Positions 29,504 to 38,000 of a DNA stretch of 54,474 bases are shown here, piece after piece (the stretch's first letter is position 1; the number at the start of each line of letters is the position of its first letter). The stretch lies in contig NZ_RHHS01000004.1 in the NCBI RefSeq assembly GCF_003710935.1, positions 1 to 54,474 of the forward strand, read 5' to 3'. A program made the translations under genes and the position numbers. The notes under the pieces were generated by a model, which saw only the letters and a list, made by a program, of their open reading frames with translations, was not told where the DNA came from and searched no databases. Source of the stretch: Brevibacillus gelatini. Lineage in GTDB: Bacteria; Bacillota; Bacilli; Brevibacillales; Brevibacillaceae.

Positions 29504-30263
29504 AACGAAGACCATTCTGATCTGGGCCTTTCTTCTGCTCGATCTGTTTCTTTTCTATCAGGTGTACGTGACGCGCATCAGCCTCTGGAATGACAAGGAA
29601 GTGGCGCAGGGAGAAAAGTGGAACATGGAGCTGTATCTGAATCAGCAAAATATTTCCCTGGACACGGAGATCCCGCAGGAAACTCCGGAGATGGCCTATC
29701 TGGACGCGGAGTACGTCGGAATCAATCTGATTAGCTTGCAGGAGCTGCCGGGCATTCAGGCGACCGTGGAGAAAATGTCGCTTGCGGCAATGTTGGACCC
29801 GCCGATCCAGTTTCGCGGCCAGCTGGCGCCGAATGAGCTGCTGCGCCAGATCGGGCCAAGGCTGATGTACGCCGAGCAGTACGTGCCGGATTCGTATCAG
29901 TCGAATCCATCGCGGCTTTTGTACTGGCAGGTTTATGAGAAAATGCCGATCTTCGTCGCCCCTTTGGAAGTGTATTTGGAAAATGGAGCGATTTTTGGCT
30001 ATCGGCAAACGTTTTTCCAGGTGCGGGAACAAAAAGACGGTCGGCAGGTCATCTCCGGCTACAAGGCGCTGCTTTCGCTGGTCGAAAAGCAAATGATCCA
30101 GCCAGGTGAACGGATTGAAAATGTAAGCCTGGGCTATTACGGTTCATACGATGCGGATAAGCAGGTGCTGGCTCCGGTATGGCGGGTCGTCCACGATGGC
30201 AAACAGCACTTTGTCAACGCGTTTACCGGTGCTTTGGAGCGGGCGATGGTTACGCAGCGATGA
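29490..30263 (+). CDS. walI: WalI (YycI), partner of WalH
   Basis: YycI-family protein of 257 residues with one N-terminal membrane helix (TILIWAFLLLDLFLFYQVYV) and an extracytoplasmic domain ending in YDADKQVLAPVWRVVHDGKQHFVNAFTGAL. It works with WalH on WalK. It starts inside the end of walH behind GGAGGAGG. Confidence 0.92.
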   Translation: MDWSRTKTILIWAFLLLDLFLFYQVYVTRISLWNDKEVAQGEKWNMELYLNQQNISLDTEIPQETPEMAYLDAEYVGINLISLQELPGIQATVEKMSLAAMLDPPIQFRGQLAPNELLRQIGPRLMYAEQYVPDSYQSNPSRLLYWQVYEKMPIFVAPLEVYLENGAIFGYRQTFFQVREQKDGRQVISGYKALLSLVEKQMIQPGERIENVSLGYYGSYDADKQVLAPVWRVVHDGKQHFVNAFTGALERAMVTQR

Positions 30264-30306
30264 ACAGATAGACAGCAAGGGAAAGTGACGGGAAGAGGGA
30301 TGTTCG

Positions 30307-31095
30307 GTGAGATTTAGTGTGTTGGCAAGCGGGAGCACAGGCAATGCCATCTACGTGGCGACAGACCGTGTTTCCGTGCTGATTGATGTGGGGATTACAG
30401 GCAAGCAGGCAGAGGCAGCGCTGCAAACGATCGGCGTCAATCCTGCCGATTTGAGCGCGATTCTCGTCACGCACGAGCACGTCGACCATATCAAAGGGGT
30501 CGGCGTCATGGCGCGGCGATACAATTTGCCAATTTATGCCAATGAAAAAACGTGGGCGGAGCTGAATGGCCAGATCGGCACGATCAAGGAAGAGCAAAAG
30601 CGCCTGTTTGCCGTAGGGGAAAAGCGGGAGCTGGAGGACTTGGGCATCGAGTCGTTCGGCATCTCGCACGATGCGGCGGAGCCGATGGGCTTTTGCTTTT
30701 ACCACGGCAAGAAAAAGCTCAGTGTCGCAACAGACCTTGGCTATGTCAGCGACCGGATCAAGGAGACGATTCGCGGTGCGGACGCGTATGTATTCGAGTC
30801 CAATCACGATGTCGAGCTGCTCCGCATGTCGCAGTATCCGTGGAGTATCAAACGGCGCATTTTAAGCGACGTGGGCCACTTGTCCAACGAAGCGGCGGGC
30901 GACGCCCTGACCGAGTGTCTGACAGGTGGGGCAGAGCGCGTATACTTGGCCCATTTGAGCAAGGAAAACAACATGATCGATCTGGCCCGCCTGACGGTGA
31001 AAAACATTTTGGAAGAAAAGGGGCTGACCGTCGGGGATGATGTGCATTTGCGCGATACATACCCGGACCGCCCGACCAAGCTGGAAGAGCTATAG
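30307..31095 (+). CDS. walJ: WalJ (YycJ), metallo-beta-lactamase fold protein
   Basis: MBL-fold hydrolase of 262 residues with the metal motif THEHVDH near residue 57 and a later ESNHDVELL segment. YycJ proteins resemble DNA exonucleases and have been tied to the walRK operon, but substrate is uncertain. The start is GTG 30307. Its last 6 bases overlap an opposing small gene. Confidence 0.93.
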   Translation: MRFSVLASGSTGNAIYVATDRVSVLIDVGITGKQAEAALQTIGVNPADLSAILVTHEHVDHIKGVGVMARRYNLPIYANEKTWAELNGQIGTIKEEQKRLFAVGEKRELEDLGIESFGISHDAAEPMGFCFYHGKKKLSVATDLGYVSDRIKETIRGADAYVFESNHDVELLRMSQYPWSIKRRILSDVGHLSNEAAGDALTECLTGGAERVYLAHLSKENNMIDLARLTVKNILEEKGLTVGDDVHLRDTYPDRPTKLEEL

Positions 31096-31326
31096 GAGCG
31101 GTTCGATCCGGGTATGACGGCTGGTGATGGCATCGGAGAGCTTGACCATCGTATCAAGCTGAAAGCTGAGCTGGCTGTCCAGTTCTTTCGCTTTGCTTAT
31201 CAGCTCGTCATGCGTCAACAGTCCTTTTGCAACGAGAATTTCGATGAGGGCGTGCAGGACAAGCGTATTGTGGTAATCCGTTTCCTGCAGATCGGCGAGC
31301 TTGGCGATGAGCTGTACTTCGTTCAT
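31090..31326 (-). CDS. Small hypothetical protein, convergent with walJ (78 aa)
   Basis: A 78-residue predicted helical protein (MNEVQLIAKLADLQETDYHNTLV and later EILVAKGLLTHDEL). It resembles short helical subunits but matches no family I can name. ATG 31326 is preceded by AAAGGG about ten bases upstream. It converges on walJ with a 6-base overlap. Confidence 0.6.
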   Translation of the reverse strand: MNEVQLIAKLADLQETDYHNTLVLHALIEILVAKGLLTHDELISKAKELDSQLSFQLDTMVKLSDAITSRHTRIEPLL

Positions 31327-31601
31327 ACTCTATCAACCCTTTCTTTTCGCTGGCGTCAGAAAAAGCTTTTAATCTATCATATCCGCGCTCTTGGTGAAAT
31401 ATTCCAAGGGCTTTTTGCTTTTTCATTCCACAACCTTTCCATATTTCTCACGCGACTTTGCCGAAACCAGGTCGTATACTAAAGGTGTCATAAGGAACAG
31501 ACAGCAAAGAACTCATCCATGCAAACAGTGGCACTAGGGTATAGGAGTTGGAAAAACCTGTAACCCTAGTAATTAGCAGAGGAAGAAGGAGAGTGTGAAT
31601 C

Positions 31602-32822
31602 ATGGGGTTTTACGATGATTTGACTCACGTGGAGCGGAAAAAACGAAGCGGTTCAATCGGTCGCACTGTCTTGACGTCCGTAACGTCAGCGGTAATTGGG
31701 GGAATGGTCGTCCTGCTCATGCTGCCGACTCTCTCCAACTCCGGATATATCAATATGGTCGAGCCAGGAACGTCAAACGTCATTAGCAATCCCGCAGCCA
31801 ACCTGTTTGCCACGCCTGTATCGGTGAAGGTTGAAACCGGCACAGTAAACGCGGTGAAAAAAGTGGAGAACGCGGTTGTCGGCGTCATCAATATCGGCCG
31901 TGCTCGCAGCAATTGGTTCAGCAATACGCAAGACATCGAGCAGGGCGAAGGTTCCGGCGTCATTTTCGAGAAAAAGGGCGGCAAAGCCCACATCATCACC
32001 AACTACCACGTCATCGACCAGGCGCAGAAGCTGGAAGTCGCCTTGCCGACAGGGGAAAAGGTGCAAGCAAAGGTTTTGGGTGCTGACCCGTACGCCGACC
32101 TCGCCGTACTGGAAATCGACGGCTCGAAGGTAACTGCCGTTGCCGAGCTGGGGGACTCCTCCACGCTGCAAGTGGGCGAGCCGGCAATCGCTATCGGGAA
32201 CCCTCTGGGCATGAAGTTTTCCCGCACAGTGACACAGGGTATCATCAGTTCCCTGGAGCGTTCGATGCCAATGGACTTTAACGAAGACGGCCAGGACGAC
32301 TGGGAACTGGATGTTTTGCAAACCGACGCCGCAATCAACCCCGGCAACAGCGGTGGCGCGCTCGTCAACATTCAGGGACAGGTTATCGGAATCAACACCT
32401 TGAAAATTTCCAAAGCCGGTGTAGAAGGTCTGGGCTTTGCCCTGCCGATCAATGACGTGAAGGTCATCGTCAGCGAGCTGATGGAAAAAGGCAAGCTGGA
32501 ACGCGCCTATCTCGGCGTACAGCCATTCGACCTGACCAACGTGCCGCGCGTGCACTGGAAAGAAACCTTGAACCTGCCGGATGAAGTCAAGGCAGGGGTC
32601 GTCGTCCAAGGCGAAGTCGGCAAATTCTCCCCAGCAGGCCAAGTCGGCCTGAGACAATACGATGTCATCGTCAAAATGGACAACAAGGACATTGCCAACG
32701 GCGCTCAACTGCGCAAGTTCCTGACCTTGAACAAAAAGCCGGGTGACACCGTTGTGATTACGTACTACCGTGACGGCTTCAAGAAGACGGCGACCGTCAA
32801 GCTGGCGAAAACGCCGGAGTAA
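31602..32822 (+). CDS. htrA: HtrA-family serine protease (YycK-like)
   Basis: Membrane-anchored S1C protease of 406 residues. A cytoplasmic N-terminus and one membrane helix (about 22-42) precede the protease domain. The triad is H136 (TNYHVI), D166 (YADLAVLEI) and S250 (NPGNSGGALVN). One PDZ domain occupies about 310-400. It handles misfolded exported proteins. Its place at the end of the wal cluster is conserved in many Bacilli. GAAGGAGAG precedes ATG 31602. Confidence 0.95.
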   Translation: MGFYDDLTHVERKKRSGSIGRTVLTSVTSAVIGGMVVLLMLPTLSNSGYINMVEPGTSNVISNPAANLFATPVSVKVETGTVNAVKKVENAVVGVINIGRARSNWFSNTQDIEQGEGSGVIFEKKGGKAHIITNYHVIDQAQKLEVALPTGEKVQAKVLGADPYADLAVLEIDGSKVTAVAELGDSSTLQVGEPAIAIGNPLGMKFSRTVTQGIISSLERSMPMDFNEDGQDDWELDVLQTDAAINPGNSGGALVNIQGQVIGINTLKISKAGVEGLGFALPINDVKVIVSELMEKGKLERAYLGVQPFDLTNVPRVHWKETLNLPDEVKAGVVVQGEVGKFSPAGQVGLRQYDVIVKMDNKDIANGAQLRKFLTLNKKPGDTVVITYYRDGFKKTATVKLAKTPE

Positions 32823-32960
32823 GCAACAACAGGAAAGTTGTTGGCAGACCGTAGCGTCTCGCCAGCAACCAACCGACAGCAATTCCGGGACGATTTTGTC
32901 CCGTTTGCATATAAGTAGTTCCCCCCCTCTAACTATTTGTAAAATAGATCCCTTCTTTGT

Positions 32961-32996
32961 AGAGCGTCGAGCTGAGATCGGCGCTCTCTTTTTTTG
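32961..32996 (+). terminator. Terminator downstream of htrA
   Basis: AGAGCG (32961-32966) and CGCTCT (32982-32987) form a stem followed by CTTTTTTTT. The T run is the first part of the direct repeat. Confidence 0.75.
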
Positions 32997-33089
32997 GTCG
33001 ATAGGAATTTATAAATTTTTACCCTATCGACATAAGTGCAACTACGGCTCTGCTGTCGCCAAAGGCAGGGCAATCGCCGAGTTTTCTAA
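32989..33089 (+). repeat. 101-bp direct repeat, left copy
   Basis: It is about 94% identical to 34749-34849 (I count six mismatches in 101). It contains a 9-bp inverted repeat, GTCGATAGG with CCTATCGAC, so transcripts would form a hairpin. A GC-rich arm ends GGCAATCGCCGAG. The two copies enclose the amidase/coiled-coil cassette. Confidence 0.9.
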
Positions 33090-33367
33090 TATTTCAGGAT
33101 ATCAATCCCTTTCTTAGTTTAGAACCGCTTCTTGGCTTTTGACATAAGACAAAGTGATTTTTACATGCTACTTCAACCATTAATATGAAGGAAATCCTTA
33201 TTATATATTTGGTTATCGATAGTATACGTGTGACTTTTAGCAATGAAGATTCGTCTATAAATCACGAGTTATCCCATTTTTTTCAATAATAGGGATAATA
33301 AACAATTTTATTAGCTGATATTGTTCGTTTAGGATTCTAAAAATTTATTCAAAGGAGATGAGCTAGT

Positions 33368-34069
33368 TTGAAAAATGTTCTTAAAAAGTCAGTAACACTT
33401 GCGTGCCTAGCATCTATCTTAGTGACTGGCCAGGCGATAGCTGCCGAAACTTTATTCACCAATAGCTCCTCTACTAATAAAGAATATGATCGTAGCGCAG
33501 CAAAAAAATATGCTGAAAAGTATGCTGAGAGACCAGGAAACAAGAATTACGCAAATTACGGAAGCAACAGTGATGGCGGCGATTGCACAAACTTTGTTTC
33601 TCAGGTACTGCACGAAGGAGGTGGGTTGGATTTTCATGGCAAAGAAGGTTATAATCGGAATCAAAAGGATTGGTACTATTACGGTCCACATGTTCCCAAA
33701 AATACAAATGATAAAAAATCGCGCACATCATCTTGGACTGGAGCCCATCAATTTCGGGAGCACTGGGCCGTAGTGAATGGTTCCGGAGGAAAATTTGCTT
33801 ATCAAGCCAAAAAGTACACAGTTCAAGAAGCAATCGATAATTTTGATGAAATTTATGATGATTTAAATGTTGGGGATATTGTTCAATTTGTTGATAAACA
33901 CGGAAAGACATTACACTCACAAGTCGTACACAGGTTTAAAAATAAGGAAGTATATATGGCACAACACTCGGTTAATGATGAAGATTATTATTGGGGAACA
34001 GATTTGCCACTAAGTGAATGGCTCAATTATGGTGGTGCATATGTTATTACTATACAGATAAAAAAATGA
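33368..34069 (+). CDS. Secreted Amidase_6-domain protein
   Basis: A 233-residue exported protein: signal peptide 1-26 (VLKKSVTLACLASILVTGQAIAA), then an Amidase_6 domain (PF12671 pattern) with YDRSAAKKYAEKYA and the probable catalytic cysteine in DGGDCTNFVSQVLHEGG. Partner histidines appear in LHSQVVHRF and MAQHSVND. The family is thought to act as papain-like cell-wall or peptide amidases, as for B. subtilis YhbB. The start is TTG 33368 behind AAAGGAGATG. It is AT-rich compared with the wal genes and lies inside direct repeats, suggesting recent acquisition. Confidence 0.85.
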   Translation: MKNVLKKSVTLACLASILVTGQAIAAETLFTNSSSTNKEYDRSAAKKYAEKYAERPGNKNYANYGSNSDGGDCTNFVSQVLHEGGGLDFHGKEGYNRNQKDWYYYGPHVPKNTNDKKSRTSSWTGAHQFREHWAVVNGSGGKFAYQAKKYTVQEAIDNFDEIYDDLNVGDIVQFVDKHGKTLHSQVVHRFKNKEVYMAQHSVNDEDYYWGTDLPLSEWLNYGGAYVITIQIKK

Positions 34070-34100
34070 CGACAAATGGATGTTGATTGGAGATGATGAT

Positions 34101-34670
34101 ATGCGTAAGGCGAACAAAACGCATGTATTATTTTTCTCTGCAACGCTTCTTCTGGGGTTAGGCATCATTGGGGTTAACGCATATGCTGGTAACCCGCACG
34201 ACACAGGAACGCTAGTTCAGCAGAAGGAGGAAGTCGATAAAGCAGAATTGCTAGCGAAGCTGGAGGAGGAATTCGAAAAGGAAGAAGAAGCTCTCTATCA
34301 GAACTATACCGATGAACAGGCAAAAAAGGTAAAAAAGTTAGCATGGGAAATTGGGAAATTGAGAGAAGAGTTATACCCTGTAGATCCTGAAGAAAAATTG
34401 AAAAGTCAACTTTTTGCTTTCAAACAAATGACGCTCATTCACGAAAAAGCTTATAAAGGTGAAAATGTGGAAAGCGTAGATTTCAATGATCCAGAAGTGA
34501 TTGGAATTTTGGAAAGAATCGAGAAGAGAAAACAACTCATTGAACGAATAGAAAATGAGCTTTCTGGAAATGCGAAGTTTGGGAAGGGGAAGTCCGCTCA
34601 ACAATTACTCGAAGAATTTGAAAAAGAGAGAATGGCATTACGTGACGCAACTTCGGATACAGGAAATTAA
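34101..34670 (+). CDS. Secreted coiled-coil hypothetical protein
   Basis: I place the start at ATG 34101, eight bases after GGAG, rather than the earlier ATG at 34080. The 189-residue product has a signal peptide (KKTH-type basic start, LLLGLGIIGVNAYAG) and then an almost continuous Lys/Glu-rich helical region, probably a coiled coil. No catalytic motif is visible. It follows the amidase gene by 31 bases and may be its extracellular partner. Confidence 0.75.
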   Translation: MRKANKTHVLFFSATLLLGLGIIGVNAYAGNPHDTGTLVQQKEEVDKAELLAKLEEEFEKEEEALYQNYTDEQAKKVKKLAWEIGKLREELYPVDPEEKLKSQLFAFKQMTLIHEKAYKGENVESVDFNDPEVIGILERIEKRKQLIERIENELSGNAKFGKGKSAQQLLEEFEKERMALRDATSDTGN

Positions 34671-35007
34671 ACAGGTACTTCTCTTACTTGTCAATCAGTG
34701 GGGCTGTCTGAAAAGTCGATTCATCGGCTTAGAGATGCCCCTTTATCGTTTTTTTGGTCGATAGGAATTTATAAAATTATACCCTATCGACATAAGTGTA
34801 ACTACGGCTCTGCTGTCGCCAAAGGCTCGGCAATCGCCGAGGTTTCTAAAGAGAACGAGACCGCTTCACCTAGCGACTTGGTTGTTTTCACATCCATACT
34901 TCACTTGGTTTCATAACAGCAGATTACCACGTGATGGACTTGTCTTGCTGTCGTTCTGGGGTAGAATAAGAAGCGACAAGAAAATGCGCGGAAAAGAGGG
35001 AATAAAG
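34671..35007. other. Intergenic region with repeat copy
   Basis: No gene. It contains a GGGGC/GCCCC hairpin (34700-34742), the second direct repeat copy at 34749-34849, and the upstream region of the CxxH/CxxC gene. Confidence 0.6.
34749..34849 (+). repeat. 101-bp direct repeat, right copy
   Basis: Second copy of the repeat at 32989-33089, with the same 9-bp GTCGATAGG/CCTATCGAC palindrome. The T run that ends the htrA terminator in the left copy is also preserved here. Confidence 0.9.
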
Positions 35008-35250
35008 ATGGATATGATGATGCAAAGCATTCGCATAGAGAACAAGGAAGTGGAGCTGCAGGCGGGATATCCGGTGCGATTTACCTGCATGGAGCATCTG
35101 GAGCAGGAGTTGGATGACTACGTGAACGACTTCGAGGCAGCACCAGACACGTACCCGGCGCAGGCGATCGACGACAGTGCAGCTGACAAGCGCTGCCGGG
35201 TATGCGGCGAGCCAGGCCAGATTGCGCTTTTGAAAGAGAAAGGAATGTAG
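35008..35250 (+). CDS. CxxH/CxxC metal-binding motif protein
   Basis: An 80-residue protein with CMEH (CxxH) and CRVC (CxxC) motifs spaced as in the small TIGR04129 family. It probably binds one zinc ion; the role is unknown. That family is usually encoded next to rlmH, as here (6-base gap). ATG 35008 follows AGAGGGAATAA. An earlier in-frame start at 34882 lacks a ribosome site. Confidence 0.85.
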   Translation: MDMMMQSIRIENKEVELQAGYPVRFTCMEHLEQELDDYVNDFEAAPDTYPAQAIDDSAADKRCRVCGEPGQIALLKEKGM

Positions 35251-35256
35251 ACGACC

Positions 35257-35736
35257 GTGCAAATTTCGATCATCACCGTAGGCAAGCTGAAAGAAAAGTA
35301 TTTGCGTGAGGGCATCGCCGAGTACAGCAAACGCCTGTCTGCCTACTGCAAGCTGCAAATTATCGAGGTCAACGACGAAAAAGCCCCGGAAGAAATGAGC
35401 ACGGCCGAAATGGAGCAGGTAAAACGCAAGGAAGGCGAGCGCATTCTGGCGCAGATCAAGCAGGACCAGTATGTGATTGCGCTGGCGATTGAGGGGCAAA
35501 TGTGGTCATCGGAGAAGCTGTCTGCGGAGCTGGACAGACTGGCCCTGCACGGCCGCAGCCAGGTGGCGTTCGTGATCGGCGGATCGCTCGGGCTGGCGGA
35601 TACGGTCCTGAAGCGGGCAAATGTGCTGTTGTCTTTTTCGAAGATGACGTTTCCGCATCAGTTGGTGAGGCTGGTGTTGTTGGAGCAGGTTTATCGGGGG
35701 TTTCGGATTAGTCGGGGGGAACCTTACCACAAGTAA
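35257..35736 (+). CDS. rlmH: 23S rRNA pseudouridine-1915 N3-methyltransferase RlmH
   Basis: SPOUT methyltransferase of 159 residues (YydA/OrfX) that modifies pseudouridine 1915 of 23S rRNA. The SAM-binding knot [13 protein letters not shown] and the ending [14 protein letters not shown] are typical. The start is GTG 35257. In staphylococci the last codons of this gene are the SCCmec attachment site. Here too a recombinase-bearing element begins at the stop codon, and the last seven codons are repeated at 47.87 kb. Confidence 0.96.
   Translation: MQISIITVGKLKEKYLREGIAEYSKRLSAYCKLQIIEVNDEKAPEEMSTAEMEQVKRKEGERILAQIKQDQYVIALAIEGQMWSSEKLSAELDRLALHGRSQVAFVIGGSLGLADTVLKRANVLLSFSKMTFPHQLVRLVLLEQVYRGFRISRGEPYHK
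35719..35736 (+). repeat. attL: Left attachment site (rlmH end)
   Basis: GAACCTTACCACAAGTAA encodes EPYHK-stop of rlmH. It matches GAACCGTATCATAAGTGA at 47873-47890 at 14 of 18 bases, the differences being synonymous. It corresponds in position to SCC attachment sites. Confidence 0.85.
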
Positions 35737-35746
35737 CGGCAAGTTT
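35733..35746 (+). repeat. Terminal inverted repeat, left
   Basis: GTAACGGCAAGTTT begins at the last base of the rlmH AAG codon and extends into the element. It is perfectly inverted at 47847-47860. Confidence 0.88.
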
Positions 35747-35861
35747 TTTGAGGTTCGAGCCCTCAGGAGCCCTTCAAAGAGGTTTTATTATTTGAGGTTT
35801 ACCTACCATCACCTTTCCTGAAAAGACTCGTTTTACGGGCGTTTACGAGCCATTTTGGGTA

Positions 35862-37535
35862 CTAGATTACGAGAGTGTACCTTGAGGGGGACTTTTGCTT
35901 GCGAAAAGCAAAAGCCCCCTCCACCTTATCGGTGGAAGGGGCAAGGGTCAAAAAACACTTCTTTATCCCTTCGTCGAACTCTAGTTCGATGCCTTCGAGT
36001 TCTTTGCCATTCTTCTTTACGTGTACTTGCTTTATTACCGTTTGAAGAAGGGTTTTCTGCGTGTTGAGGGGCGAGTTTTCCAGGAGTTTGTGGAACATTG
36101 TCAGGACTTCACGAACTTCCTTGATTGAGATGGGGCTTGACGTGTTGGTCTCAAGCTGTCTCTCAGCCTCACGCTTGCGCTGTGCAAACTGGTCGAACTT
36201 CGCCTTTAGTTCGTTGAGTCTCTCGACCAGAAAATCGTTGTCTATGGCATCGCTCTCATACAGCTTGAAGTACTTCTGTTTCTGGGATTCGAGAGTTTTC
36301 AGCTCCTTGTCCAACGCTGCGATTTCTTTTTGAAGAGGCAAGACGCTCTTTGAGCGATCTTTATTGATTTTATTTACGATGTCTTCCAAAATTTTAGGCT
36401 GAAGAACGACTTCTTTGATTCGGTTCATCACGAAATCTTCCACAAGGTCTGCCCGTACGGAGTTTGAACTGCAAACGCGACTTCCGTTGTTCCTGAACCT
36501 GTTGCAAACGTAGTACCGCCGTACGACAACGGTTCCGTCCTTGAGCTTGTCTTTTACCCGATGGGCTCCCAAAGTTCCGCCGCATTGGGGACACCGCATC
36601 AGGCCAGTCAGGAGGTACGTACCCTCAAACACTCTCGGCGACGTTTTTGATTTTTTGCCGTACAATTTTTGTACGGCTTCCCAGGTGTCCATGTCGATGA
36701 TGGGCTCGTGTTCCCCGTCTGCGATGATCGGGTTTGGGTTGATTCCCTTGCGTCGCTTTTCGTTCCAGTTTTCACGGACGTTATAGCGAATCTTTCCAAT
36801 GTACACGGGATTGGTGAGAATGGTTTTGACTGCTACAGTGCTGAACGAATTCCCAAGTTTTGTCCTGTAGCCTTCGTTATTGAGTTGATTGGCTATGCTT
36901 CTTAGCCCTTGACCAGCTGCGTACATCCGAAAGATTTTTCGGACGAGCTCTGCTTCGACAGGGTTGACAAGAAGCACGGACTCGCTACCTTTACCGGAAG
37001 GAACCTCGACAACATTGTAGCCAAGGACGTTACCGCCATTCCACTTTCCGTTTCGTGCCCGCTGTTTCATCCCCATCTTTACGTTTTCTATGATGGTGTT
37101 GCGCTGAAACTCGGCGATTACACCCAAGATTTGAATGCTCAACTTCCCTGCTGCCGTTTCGGTGTCGAACTCCTTTTCGGAGTAGCTCCGAAACTTTACG
37201 TTATTTTTATTGAGTTTTTCCACGATGTACAGAAGGTCGGAAGTCTTTCGGCTGATCCTGTCCAACTTCCAGACCAGTACCTCTTGAATTTTACCCTCTT
37301 CAACGTCCCGCAAAAGCTCTTGCAGAGCAGGCCTTTTGTCGATGCTCTTACCGGAAATCCCTGCATCGACGTACTCCTTGTAGACAATTTTTCGTTCCGA
37401 TTTGCACAAAGAACGAAGAACTTCCAGTTGTGCCGGGATGCTGTACCCTTGTTCAGCTTGTTCTTCTGTGCTTACACGCGCATAGATGGCTACGTTTATT
37501 GCGACAGGATCTCCTTTGAAATCGAGGGTCATCAT
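35862..37535 (-). CDS. Large serine recombinase (CcrC-like site-specific recombinase)
   Basis: Serine integrase of 557 residues, the size of staphylococcal CcrC. The resolvase domain has nucleophile S22 in YARVSTEEQAEQGYS. The Recombinase domain spans about 165-290, and a zinc ribbon has Cys pairs near 315/318 and 344/355. A coiled coil covers about 395-460. Start ATG 37535 follows AAAGGAG; further upstream codons are unlikely. It is probably the integrase/excisionase of the surrounding element. Two mutually exclusive hairpins fall in its last 80 bases, so the final residues overlap a terminator. Confidence 0.93.
   Translation of the reverse strand: MMTLDFKGDPVAINVAIYARVSTEEQAEQGYSIPAQLEVLRSLCKSERKIVYKEYVDAGISGKSIDKRPALQELLRDVEEGKIQEVLVWKLDRISRKTSDLLYIVEKLNKNNVKFRSYSEKEFDTETAAGKLSIQILGVIAEFQRNTIIENVKMGMKQRARNGKWNGGNVLGYNVVEVPSGKGSESVLLVNPVEAELVRKIFRMYAAGQGLRSIANQLNNEGYRTKLGNSFSTVAVKTILTNPVYIGKIRYNVRENWNEKRRKGINPNPIIADGEHEPIIDMDTWEAVQKLYGKKSKTSPRVFEGTYLLTGLMRCPQCGGTLGAHRVKDKLKDGTVVVRRYYVCNRFRNNGSRVCSSNSVRADLVEDFVMNRIKEVVLQPKILEDIVNKINKDRSKSVLPLQKEIAALDKELKTLESQKQKYFKLYESDAIDNDFLVERLNELKAKFDQFAQRKREAERQLETNTSSPISIKEVREVLTMFHKLLENSPLNTQKTLLQTVIKQVHVKKNGKELEGIELEFDEGIKKCFLTLAPSTDKVEGAFAFRKQKSPSRYTLVI
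35886..35942 (-). terminator. Overlapping hairpins at the recombinase 3' end
   Basis: On the minus strand GCCCCTTCCACC pairs with GGTGGAGGGGGC (35914-35942) and is followed by TTTTGCTTTT. The downstream arm also pairs with 35886-35900 (AAGCAAAAG with CTTTTGCTT, plus G/C pairs). The two stems share bases and cannot form together. The structure lies inside the coding region. Confidence 0.6.
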
Positions 37536-37551
37536 CAAGAAAACTCCTTTC

Positions 37552-37779
37552 TTACGCGATTTGTCGGAACTCCCGTGTACCAAGAAGTTCCGCAGTCAGT
37601 TCGAAGTCGGCGTACTCTTCGGCCTCCTGGTCCAACAGGACGAGAATGTGGCGTCGAATGCTCTCGTTTATTTGCGACTGCTTTTTGCGCTTTTGATTGG
37701 TGGAAAGAAAACTTGTGACCATCTCGGCAAGAATCTGGATCATCGCAGTGTAGCTGTCGTCTACTCTCAGTTGCAACAT
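37552..37779 (-). CDS. Small protein between primase and recombinase (75 aa)
   Basis: A 75-residue mostly helical protein beginning MLQLRVDDSYTAMIQILAEM. GGAGGG precedes ATG 37779 at good spacing. The recombinase starts 16 bases after its stop, so they are probably one transcript. SCC elements often have a small gene at this position, but I cannot assign it to a family. It may help the recombinase or the helicase. Confidence 0.7.
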   Translation of the reverse strand: MLQLRVDDSYTAMIQILAEMVTSFLSTNQKRKKQSQINESIRRHILVLLDQEAEEYADFELTAELLGTREFRQIA

Positions 37780-37899
37780 GGTTCCCTCCAGATGAAAATT
37801 TTTTTAGAAGGGATCTTATGGGGCCAAGGCTGGCCCCTTTGCCCCTGTGTTCATCGGTTTTGCCAGCAGCGGAGAGCCGCGACCCAAAGGTTTTGCAGT

Positions 37900-37936
37900 G
37901 ATGTGCTGCACAGTGCACTACAGTGCAGCACGAGAG
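37900..37936. repeat. Palindromic hairpin upstream of recombinase operon
   Basis: GTGCTGCAC and GTGCAGCAC form a 9-bp perfect stem with an inner AGTGCACTACA. AGTGCACTA occurs again at 37993-38001, at the primase stop. A related AGTGCAGTACTAG lies near 43668. It may be an operator or part of a replication origin. Confidence 0.55.
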
Positions 37937-38000
37937 CACAACGAAGAGCAGGCGTTTTGCTTGACTTTACTGGGTTTTGAACCAAAAGTGCAGAAGTGCA

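Larger units (their letters stand above)
32823..33367. other. htrA-amidase intergenic region
   Basis: No gene is visible. It holds a terminator for htrA (32961-32995), the first copy of a 101-bp direct repeat (32989-33089), and an AT-rich stretch leading to the amidase gene with a TTGACA at 33139. The latter lacks a good -10 partner at proper spacing. Confidence 0.6.

Noticed and set aside
33139..33167. TTGACA as a promoter for the amidase gene
   Set aside because: No acceptable -10 at 16-18 bases.
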